Positions 1-6,575 of a DNA stretch of 6,575 bases are shown here, in pieces. A program made the translations under genes and the position numbers. The number at the start of each line of letters is the position of its first letter. Positions within the stretch are counted from its first letter, which is position 1. The notes under the pieces are model-generated. The model searched no databases. It was given only the letters and a program-made list of their open reading frames with translations, and was not told the DNA's origin. The stretch is from an uncultured Flammeovirgaceae bacterium (GTDB lineage: Bacteria; Bacteroidota; Bacteroidia; Cytophagales; Cyclobacteriaceae), in NCBI GenBank assembly GCA_946886805.1, contig CAMPJM010000233.1, positions 1 to 6,575 on the forward strand, in the 5' to 3' direction.

Positions 1-51
1 TAGAAGAAAACCATTTTTTCCATTTTGAAATATCTTCATTCTACTAATAGT
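1..51 (+). other. Probable frameshift or in-frame stop at the 5' edge of the Rhs-like gene
   Basis: Frame 1, which encodes everything downstream, has TAG at 1-3. Frame 3 instead reads ENHFFHFEISSFY from base 6 to 44 before TAA at 45-47. Joined to frame 1 at base 46 (NSYRLYLHHKNE), this gives a unit matching the propeller-repeat pattern seen in unit 274-375 (KNNYIFTHDED…LRLYYLNE…W). One extra base somewhere between about 14 and 50 would explain the shift; the six-T run at 14-19 is one candidate site, a base near 45 another. This may be a real mutation making the gene a pseudogene, or a sequencing or assembly error near a contig end. The alternative is that frame 1 really ends upstream of base 4, but no convincing start follows. 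Confidence 0.5.
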
Positions 52-3000
52 TATAGATTATATTTACACCACAAAAACGAAAACGAAGCTGGGAGATGGC
101 ACAGCAGTTCTTATACAATAAATTCAGGAAGCGGTATACCAACCCTTTTGTCGGGTAAGGGATTTGCAGCTGTAGGAAATAAACATGATGGCGCCATTAA
201 TACATATGCTTGGAACGGATACAGTTGGAATACTTCTAAGCTTCAACAAAGCGCCGGCACTTTTTTTTATACTGCAAAAAACAATTATATATTTACTCAT
301 GATGAAGATTCTCATCCTGACAAACTTAGACTCTATTATTTAAATGAAAGTAAAGACTGGATAACAAAAGCGGTGCCTTCTCAATATTACTTTAGCTCAG
401 GTGGAACTTCATATTGGCATGCAGCCAATTCTTTTGCTTTTGTAATGGCAGAGAATAATAATGAATTTATCTACAGATGGGACGAGAATTATAACGTTAT
501 CAAAAAAGATGACGTCTTGGGTGGATATGATGATGATGCACCAGTATCGATTCAAGGTAATAGTATGATTGCCATAGCCGAAATGTCTAATCCCAAGGTG
601 AGATTGGCGCGATTTGATGGTGTTAATTGGGTAACGAAGCCCATTTTTTTCCCTTATGAAAATAGCCCCTATACGGTTTACTCTGCTTTTTATGAAGACT
701 TAGCAGTTTGGCCAACAAATGGTTCTTCCACATGGAATAGCGGAAAATGGACAGCATTTGATCCAAATACAAGACAATGGGAAGATACTACTATCCCTGG
801 AGTTTCCGGAGAGATGGCCGGAACGGGGTTGAACTTAAGTTTCTTTAAAAATTCCTATTATAGCAGGGGCACCAATGGTTTGTGGACAAAAGTATTTACC
901 GTCCCTGAATACACCCATTTTCCGTATTGGGAAATGGGTCCCACTTTTGGAGTAAATGAATCTGACGGAAGACTTAACGTTCTACAGGTCAAGAATGGTT
1001 TGGCGCAACCAATTTGGTCGATGTCGGGAGGGGTATCCCCTTTTATATATAACAGTGACAATAGAAGAGAGTATAACCAGATGTTGGGAAATGATGTAAT
1101 TGTCTCATATTTAAATAACAAGACCTTAAATCTGAAAAAGATTTTTGATAAAAATAATTTAAGCGCAACAGAAAGGCATTACCCGGTCACGCGTGTCCAG
1201 CTTTTTGATGGTTATGAAAATTTTTATACTTCATATGATTACGATGGGGCTACTGCAACGATGATCCCTTCTGGGGGTGTCGCTCAATATAATAAAGTTA
1301 CAGTAATTCCGGGAAGTTCGAATGTAACTTCCAGACCTTTTGGTTATACCGAAAACTTTTTCTTTAATGGTTTACCCTCAATAGAGGTAGGCAGTGATTT
1401 CCCAGGTTTCAATGCTGATTTCTATTATAAAAAGCTTACAGGTCTGTCTTACAGGACGATAAACTATAGTGCGTCGGCTACTGAAGTATCCCGTGCTGAG
1501 ACATCCTGGACAGTCTATGTTAAGCCCCTGATCAACACAGCTAATCGTAATATAGAAAGGGGGTATTACGCGCGACCTACCTCTGTTACTCAAAAAGTCG
1601 ATAATGTGGAAACATTGTCCAGCACCTATTACAGCACCATTACGGGACAGGTGGAAAGCAGCTCCACAACATATCAAGATGCTAAGGGTGAAAACACAGT
1701 TATAAGTAACGTTAATAAATACTACTGGGAAATTTATGATTCGGATCGTTCTGAGAATAGACTAACTGAGATAATCCAATCAAAAGAAATTAAAAATGGC
1801 AAAGTAGAACATGCAATAGCTACAATTTATGTCCCTCAAACTTTAATGGGAAATCTTCTTTCCAAAAGAACTTATGTATGGTCAGGTACTGGCTCATCGG
1901 ATTTTACAGCATGGAACATGAGTAACGTTCCGATTTCAGACTGGTTGAAAACATCAGAAATAACCGGAAGGGCGCTAAGAGGCAGCGTTACGGAGACACT
2001 CGATATTGATGGGTTTTATAGTACTACGGTTTATAACGATGATGAAACTCTACCCCTTGCTTCTGTTTATAATGCCCGGACAAATGAAATCTTTATAGAA
2101 GATTTTGATACCGGTGAAAACAATTGGTACAAAAGCAGCTCATCATGGGTCAATACTCCGGAAGGTATTTTGAAATGGAATAGCAGTGCTGCCTTAGGCA
2201 GAACTGCCCCAAATCATGCTATTGATGGCAGTGATTTTATTGCCGATTTCGAAATGCGTATACCTCAATCTACTTCTTTCAATACTGCGGATTGGATTGC
2301 CTTTAATTTTAATAAAACGAATTATACCGATCCATACAACACCTCAGGTTATATGTTGTACATCCGATATAACGGTAATATTGATCTTCACAATTATGCC
2401 GACGGGGTAATTGCCACCACGGCATTGAACGGAAGTCCGCACGATTGGCACCAGTATAGGATAGTCCGAAAATCAGGTAACATAAAAATTTATGTAGATG
2501 GCATCCTGTTGTTTAATGTAAACAATAGCAGGTATAGTGGCTCCTATTTTGGCTTTACGTCTAACAGACTGAAAGGTGAATTTGACAACTTAAGGGTCTA
2601 CCCTTCCGATGCTTATCTTACTTCCACAGCTTACGATAAAGATTACCAGTATGTAAAAGCTACGTTTTCGGAAGAAGGCCATAAAACCACTTACTTATAT
2701 GATAATTTGCAGAGACCAGTAGCGACAATAAATACTAAAGGAGTACCTGTAGCAACCGGTGCAGGGTCAAGGTCGATAGACCGCAATACAAGCTTCAGCA
2801 ATACTGATCCTGACGTAGCCTTGGAAACAGCTGTCAGAGGGAAAGAGGGTTTCTACGAAGATTTTAGCTCGGATATTGGAAAGTGGCAAACCATAGAAAG
2901 ATCGAACGGCGGCAATTCTACTTGGCACGTTGCCGATGGTAAACTGATCCATACCAATGCCGGAGGCGCAACAAACTATACAACTGACAGTTATCTGTAT

Positions 3001-6000
3001 GATATCGGAAAGGAACTGACCGGGAGGGTTGCTATAGAATTCAATGTAAAGACATCAGAAAACGCATCATCTTTATCGGTGAATTTGGGGATAGGGATGG
3101 GCGGTAGCTCCTGGATGGGCGACAACGCTTCTTCAGGTGCCAGTGAGTGTGCGGTTTGGTCTTCTTTTTGGGGAAACACCTCCTTTCGGGCCTACGATGC
3201 TTCTTGGAACGATGTGCAAACAGCGTTAAAGCCAGGCCATACCTATCGAATAAAAATTGTTGCTGATATAGATAAACAAAAAGCAGATTATTATATAGAC
3301 GGCAAACTGTCCCTTTCTGATCTGCCCTTCAGGCATGGCACCTCGGGAATCCAAAAGATCGCCTTGTTCAACTATGGCTATGGAATTTCTACCACTTGGG
3401 AAATAGACAATATCGTGGTTTACACAGACCCGGTTCATACGGTAAGCTATGCTGATGCTTCAGGGAAAATAAGGCAGGTGCAGAGCGAGGAGCCGGAAGG
3501 GAAGATAATGGTGAGCGAACCTGTATATGATGATCTGGGAAGGGGAATTGCGCAAACAAAGCCTACCCGTATAACTGCCAGATTTGGATACCGCCCTGTT
3601 TTTGTCAGTTCTTTCAATTTTAGCAACGGTTATTTGTATGGGGAAGTGAAAGATAATAATCCGGTTGACAGCTATTATCCTTATAGCAGAACTGTTTATG
3701 ATAACACGCCCCTTGGTCGGCCTATAGCTTCGGCGGCTCCAGGCGCTTTGTTTCGCTATGGAAGCGGACATACACCAACTGTTAACTATTTGAACAATTC
3801 TTCTTCCGGGTTGCCTGATGGTTTTGCGGAAGGTTATCCCGCCAACAATTATTTTGTGGCAAAATCTACAGATGCTGACGGTGGGATGAGCTTTAAAATG
3901 ACCGATAAAGCCGGTAACTTGATAAAGACTGCGGTGGGGCCCGTTAAAGGTATACTAGTGCCCAATTCGGACATCTATTTGACCACCAGTTATGAATATG
4001 ACAACGCGGGAAACCTCGTCAAAATCTTCCCGCCGAATTATCACAACCAGCCTTCCTCGTCTGTAAACAGAGACAGTTATATAACCAGTATGACCTATGA
4101 CCACTTTGGAAGGCTAAAGACAGAAACCACGCCTGATGCCGGTACTACCCGCTATGTTTATGACGAAACGGGGCAAGTGCGTTTCATGCAGGATGCCAGG
4201 GGCGCCACAGAAGGACACATCCTCTATTGGAAATACGACAGCTTTGGAAAACTTCTGGAAGAAGGCTATTATAACTACACCTGGGACGAAAGCGCCCTTC
4301 AAAGCTATGCGGAAAATGCTGCCTGGCCCACAACCCCCGCCACCTGGCGTAAAAAGTACATCTACGGAGAACAGGAAGGTCACCAAGTTTTCAGGGACAG
4401 GTTGATGAAGGTTGAAGTAAACAATGATGATGCACCGGATGTAGAGATCAGGGAAATTTTTACCTATGACTTTGAGGGGAATACTATTCATAAAACATTG
4501 GAAATACCAGAAAGCACTTTGAGTATGCCTGCCATCAGCTATGGTTATGATAACCTTGGGGGTGTAACAAGTATAGATTATGGAGATGGACAGGAGCCCA
4601 TCTGCTACAAATATGATTTGGCTGGAAGGATATCTGCTATCGGATCAGAAGATAATCATGACGTTTTTGCTTCCTATGCCTATAACCTGAACGGCGTTCT
4701 TCATCAGGAAATACTAGATGATGCCAGAGTAACAAGAACGTATAGTTATAATTCTCCCGGATGGCTTACTTTAATAGATGATGATTATTTCAGCGAAAGT
4801 CTCAGCTACACTGAAGGCTCTTATTATGGAGAAGGATACTACACAGGGAAGATTGCAAAAACACTGTATAATGTAAAATGGAGCGGCCCTGAATCAGAAC
4901 ATGGCTATTTCTATCATTATGACAAAATCGGAAGAATGTTGATTGCTTATAATAACCCCTTTTATAAGGAAACCTGGGGCGGCGGTTTATCCTCAGGCCA
5001 ACAGGGAACGTTTGATGCGAATGGTAATTTAAGAGGAGTCAGAATGGGAGGAACGTATGAAGAGCCTACCCATAAATCATTTGATTATGTAGACGGTACT
5101 AACCGCTTAGAGCACATGAGCGGCTATCAGCATGCTGATTTTAATCATGATGAAAACGGGAACATGATAAACTATGATGTTTGGGGGGCATCTATAACAT
5201 CTTCCTATGATAAATTTTTCAACCTGCCCGATGATATTACCATTGGATATGAGTCCCGCAAGTTTGCTTACGGCGCTTCTTCTCAGCGGGTTTCAAGGCA
5301 AAATGATGATGAGACACATTATTATGTTCATGGCATAAACGATTATCCTTTGATCGAACTGGATGCAAATGGTACAATGGTCAAGCACATTTATGGTCCC
5401 ACGGGCCTAATAGCAACTGAGGGCCAAGGCCAAAAATACTTTATGCTCAAAGACCATCTTGGCTCTGTCCGCGTGGTATTTGGTTCGGCTTCTACCGACA
5501 GGATAGCCGCTACACTGGAAGATAACAGCCGCAGCCGGGAGCTGGCAGATTTTAACGGCTACCCCGGTGGCACCATTATATCCTCTTCCATTTACAACCA
5601 TACTGCCGGAGCAGGCGCCAATAAATCCCTGCGGCTAAATGGTTCGGAAAACGAGATCATAGGCCTGGCCAAGAGCATGAAAGTAAATCCGGGCGATACC
5701 ATTAAGATGGAGGTGTTTGCCAAATATTTTGAGCCGGAAAAAAAGGCGGGACCCTCCAAAGTGGCAGGGAACATGGCGTCCTCTTTTTTAAATGCCTTTG
5801 GCATTGTCAATTCCCTGGAATCTCAAGAGCTGTACAAATTCTTCGACGGGCTTTATGGGGCAGGACCTATTTTTGTGGGCCGGGATAATGCGGAGGTGCC
5901 AAAGGCCTATCTGAACTACCTGCTGTTCGACAAAGACCATTATATGGTAGATGCGGGCTACCAGGCCATTACAGAAGCCGCTCTTGAAAAGGGCAAGGGA

Positions 6001-6575
6001 GGGCAGCATGAAAAATTGACATTGGAAGCAGTAGTGCCTGTAGAAGGTTTTATTTACATATACGTTTCTAATGAGAATGATAAAATTGCGGAGGTGTACT
6101 TCGATGATATGGCGGTAACTTATATAGAAAGCCCTATAGTACAGGTAAACCATTACCAGCCATACGGCAGGCTTATCCATGAGGTAGCTTATCAAAAAGC
6201 CGGAGAATATGAAAATCCGTTCAAGTATCAAAGCAAGGAATTATGGTCCCATTCGAATTCTGATGCCGAACTATACGATTTCCATGCCAGACAATATGAC
6301 CCCTATACTGGCAGGTTCCTGTCCGTGGATCCCGCGGGGCAGTTCCATTCACCATATACGGGGATGGGGAACAATCCGGTGAGTACAGTCGACCCGGATG
6401 GGAAGTTTGGATTGGCGGCATTTCTTATTACCGGGGCGGTACTTATGTATAATACCTATAAAGGGGCACAGGCTGGTTATTCAGGTGGACAGATGATGGC
6501 CTCGTGGGGTACAACTATTGCAGGCTCAGGAATAGGTTCTGCTGTTTCAGGAGCTACTACTGCGGGATTAGGGTC
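4..6575 (+). CDS. Giant Rhs/YD-repeat polymorphic toxin-like protein, partial at both ends
   Basis: Frame 1 is open for 2190 codons to the window edge; residue 1 is taken here as the codon at base 4. Visible domains in order: propeller-like repeats (residues 17-436), strand-rich linker (437-695), LamG-like jelly roll (696-867), short YD stretch, second jelly roll (949-1144), YD-repeat array (1145-1811), DHLGSVR motif (1817-1823), a third beta-sandwich insert (1833-2045), RHS-associated core with DFHARQYDPYTGRFLSVDP (2092-2110) and DPDG (2130-2133), then a hydrophobic Gly-rich start of the variable C-terminus. In known Rhs and TcC proteins the YD repeats form a shell around a C-terminal toxin released by self-cleavage at the core end; the same role is inferred here. 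Only two cysteines occur (residues 1049 and 1534), which fits an exported protein. The true start is not in the window: TTG at 25 and ATG at 445 fall at or inside repeat units and are poor start candidates. Neither the signal peptide nor the toxin domain is visible, so toxin activity is unproven. Family call very sure; exact substrate unknown. Confidence 0.93.
52..1311 (+). repeat. N-terminal propeller-like protein repeats, about nine units
   Basis: The encoded protein shows a recurring pattern: Gly/Asn then a hydrophobic strand, a polar turn, a second strand, and an aromatic (often Trp) near the end. Units begin near 160 (KGFAAVGNKHDG…NGYSW), 274 (KNNYIFTHDED…KDW), 424 (ANSFAFVMAEN…YRWDE), 556 (GNSMIAIAEMS…GVNW), 691 (YEDLAVWPTNG…RQW), 829 (GLNLSFFKN…LW), 937 (GPTFGVNESDG…IW), 1087 (GNDVIVSYLNN) and 1210 (GYENFYTSYDYDG), so the spacing is about 36-50 codons. 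This periodicity and composition fit blades of a beta-propeller such as kelch-like or VCBS/FG-GAP-like folds, though I cannot name the family. No Ca-binding DxDxDG motif is obvious. In insecticidal Tc toxins a propeller in TcB gates the Rhs cocoon; a similar gate or a binding surface is possible here, by inference only. Confidence 0.6.
1312..2088 (+). other. Strand-rich linker between propeller and first jelly roll
   Basis: Residues 437-695 match no domain I can name. The segment is rich in Thr, Ser, Tyr and Asn with alternating hydrophobic residues, for example YYSTITGQVESSSTTYQD at about 1627-1680 and the NKYYWEIYDSDRSENRL stretch at 1708-1767. These look like the long irregular strands that open an Rhs shell, where YD motifs are often too degenerate to score. 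LPLASVYNART (2053-2085) leads directly into the next domain. No stop or frame change occurs. It may be the first turns of the cocoon wall or a separate beta domain. Confidence 0.45.
2089..2604 (+). other. LamG/concanavalin-like jelly-roll domain 1
   Basis: Residues 696-867 start with IFIEDFDTGENNWYKSS and end with GEFDNLRVYP. The opening E-D-F…W, the central FIADFEMRIP strand, the WHQYRIVRKSGNIKIYVDG hairpin (2449-2508) and the closing FDNLRVY are hallmarks of LamG / 3-keto-disaccharide hydrolase-like (DUF1080) jelly rolls. Such folds in large secreted Bacteroidota proteins usually bind glycans or mediate adhesion. No catalytic residues can be assigned, so binding is an inference. It is followed by a single YD-like strand pair (YLYDNLQRPVATIN, 2692-2733), which implies that the domain is inserted into the Rhs wall rather than preceding it. 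Confidence 0.65.
2605..2847 (+). other. Short YD-repeat stretch between the two jelly rolls
   Basis: This stretch encodes a degenerate strand pair (STAYDKDYQYVKATFSEEG) and one clear YD repeat, YLYDNLQRPVATIN at 2692-2733. A polar low-complexity segment follows (GAGSRSIDRNTSFSNTDPD, 2758-2814). The clear YD motif shows that the Rhs-type wall has already begun before the second jelly roll, so that domain interrupts it. The polar segment is probably an exposed loop carrying the inserted domain out of the shell. Confidence 0.55.
2848..3435 (+). other. LamG-like jelly-roll domain 2
   Basis: Residues 949-1144 run from GFYEDFSSDIGKWQTIE to WEIDNIVVYTDPV. The order of elements repeats that of domain 1: E-D-F…W opening, RVAIEFNVKTSE strand, HTYRIKIVADIDKQKADYYI hairpin ending in D-G (3238-3303), and closing IDNIVVY. 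The two are therefore probably paralogous copies, though far diverged. One of the protein's two cysteines (codon at 3148) lies here in a Ser/Gly/Trp-rich loop, GSSWMGDNASSGASECAVW, which is longer than the corresponding part of domain 1. Ligand unknown. Confidence 0.65.
3436..5436 (+). repeat. YD-repeat (Rhs) array forming the shell wall
   Basis: About fifteen copies of the YD motif (Tyr-x-Tyr/Phe-Asp-x-x-Gly-x-hydrophobic) are readable. Tyr-Asp positions include 3526 (YDDLGR), 3697, 3997 (YDNAGNLVKI), 4096 (YDHFGRLKTE), 4159 (YDETGQVRFM), 4234 (YDSFGKLLEE), 4465 (YDFEGNTIHK), 4546 (YDNLGGVTSI), 4612 (YDLAGRISAI), 4681 (YNLNGVLHQE), 4747 (YNSPGWLTLI), 4918 (YDKIGRMLIA), 5011 (FDANGNLRGV) and 5140-5160 (HDENGNM). 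In solved Rhs and TcB/TcC structures such repeats make a spiralling beta-sheet cocoon. Spacing is irregular, with longer loops at 3733-3860 and 4261-4330. The copies are divergent at DNA level, so this is an old protein repeat rather than a recent tandem duplication. Confidence 0.92.
5437..5487 (+). other. Conserved RHS Y…DHLGSVR motif
   Basis: YFMLKDHLGSVRVVFG is the signature strand-turn found just before the core in nearly all Rhs proteins (Y-x-x-x-D-H-L-G-S-x-R). It marks the last complete turn of the shell before the plug. It is intact here, with D at 5452, H at 5455 and R at 5470. Confidence 0.92.
5500..6138 (+). other. Third inserted beta-sandwich (CBM-like) domain within the Rhs region
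   Basis: Residues 1833-2045 separate DHLGSVR from the core, which are close together in enterobacterial Rhs proteins. The segment opens with RIAATLEDNSRSRELADF, continues with NKSLRLNGSEN, a strand with GDTIKMEVFAKYF, a loop with predicted helices (VAGNMASSFLNAFGIVNSLE, 5761-5820), AYLNYLLFDKDHYMV, and closes with FIYIYVSNE and VYFDDMAVTYIESP. I recognise this arrangement as a domain common in Bacteroidota Rhs proteins, resembling carbohydrate-binding jelly rolls. Its ligand is not known to me. The surrounding DNA is clearly richer in G+C than the 5' third of the gene. Confidence 0.75.
6151..6402 (+). other. RHS repeat-associated core domain with DPDG end
   Basis: The segment begins with HYQPYGR, continues with NPFKYQSKELW, then the diagnostic core DFHARQYDPYTGRFLSVDP (6277-6333), and ends SPYTGMGNNPVSTVDPDG with DPDG at 6391-6402. 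In characterised Rhs proteins this core plugs one end of the shell and acts as an aspartyl-type self-protease that cuts just after the DPxG element, freeing the C-terminal domain inside. The motif residues appear intact, so self-cleavage is plausible but inferred. Confidence 0.93.
6403..6575 (+). other. Start of the variable C-terminal region after the RHS core
   Basis: After DPDG the chain changes character: a hydrophobic stretch LAAFLITGAVLMYNTY (6412-6459), then Gly/Ala/Ser-rich sequence with small-residue spacing (GYSGGQMMASWGTTIAGSG and GIGSAVSGATT). This type of glycine-zipper-like segment commonly follows the core in polymorphic toxins and precedes the toxin domain; it may help membrane passage. 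The window ends inside it at residue 2190, so the effector type cannot be told. Confidence 0.75.

Noticed and set aside
25..27. In-frame TTG as an alternative start
   Set aside because: No signal peptide follows, and the repeat pattern extends across it in another frame, so it is more likely internal to a longer gene.
445..447. First in-frame ATG as the gene start
   Set aside because: It falls in the middle of a propeller-repeat strand (AFVMAEN), has no clear ribosome-binding site, and leaves more than two intact repeat units unexplained upstream.
528..540. GAT triplet run as a microsatellite or regulatory repeat
   Set aside because: It simply encodes a short Asp run in the repeat protein and is only three copies long.
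124..1677. Several minus-strand open frames of 60-100 codons (124-315, 858-1121, 1378-1677)
   Set aside because: They are short, antisense to the continuous frame 1 repeat region, and carry no recognisable motif.
2216..2410. 64-codon plus-strand open frame
   Set aside because: It is an out-of-frame reading of the first jelly-roll domain; its hydrophobic look comes from the Asn/Tyr/Ile-rich codons of frame 1.
4114..4491. Overlapping open frames on both strands (minus 4114-4491, plus 4136-4405)
   Set aside because: Both sit inside the YD-repeat array in other frames. The frame 1 product here has clear YD motifs at 4096, 4159, 4234 and 4465, so these are shadows.
3436..5436. DNA-level tandem repeat or CRISPR-like array
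   Set aside because: Periodicity exists only in protein motifs; the nucleotide copies are diverged and spacing is irregular, with no conserved direct repeat.
5788..6231. 147-codon minus-strand open frame
   Set aside because: It lies antisense to the recognisable beta-sandwich insert and RHS core, shows no domain pattern, and its residues mirror the plus-strand codons.

Overview
The window is the interior of one very large protein gene on the + strand. Reading frame 1 stays open from base 4 to the 3' edge, giving 2190 codons with no stop, and no intergenic DNA is visible. The protein is an Rhs/YD-repeat polymorphic-toxin type surface or secreted protein. Its architecture and wording (a SPYTGMGNNPV…DPDG core end, a jelly-roll insert between the DHLGSVR motif and the core, many Tyr/Asn/Gly-rich strands) are typical of Bacteroidota, probably a Cytophagales- or Chitinophagales-like lineage. 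That assignment rests on family resemblance, not on a search. All other open frames on either strand are shadows of this gene.

Layout by base: 1-51, a 5' edge where frame 1 carries a TAG at 1-3 and the protein pattern continues better in frame 3, suggesting a frameshift or an indel error. 52-1311, about nine degenerate repeats of 36-50 residues that look like a beta-propeller. 1312-2088, a strand-rich linker of Rhs-like character. 2089-2604 and 2848-3435, two related LamG/concanavalin-like jelly-roll domains separated by a short YD-repeat stretch. 3436-5436, an array of about fifteen YD repeats that would form the Rhs cocoon wall. 5437-5487, the conserved Y…DHLGSVR motif. 5500-6138, a third inserted beta-sandwich domain. 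6151-6402, the RHS-repeat-associated core ending in DPDG. 6403-6575, the start of the variable C-terminal region, hydrophobic and glycine-rich, cut by the window edge.

How it may work (inference from the family): the YD repeats build a hollow shell that encloses a C-terminal effector, the core plugs the shell and cleaves the chain near DPDG, and the N-terminal propeller and jelly-roll inserts face outwards as delivery or binding parts. The effector domain and any immunity gene lie beyond the 3' edge. The true N-terminus with any secretion signal lies before the 5' edge. No RNA gene, mobile element, CRISPR array, promoter or terminator was found.
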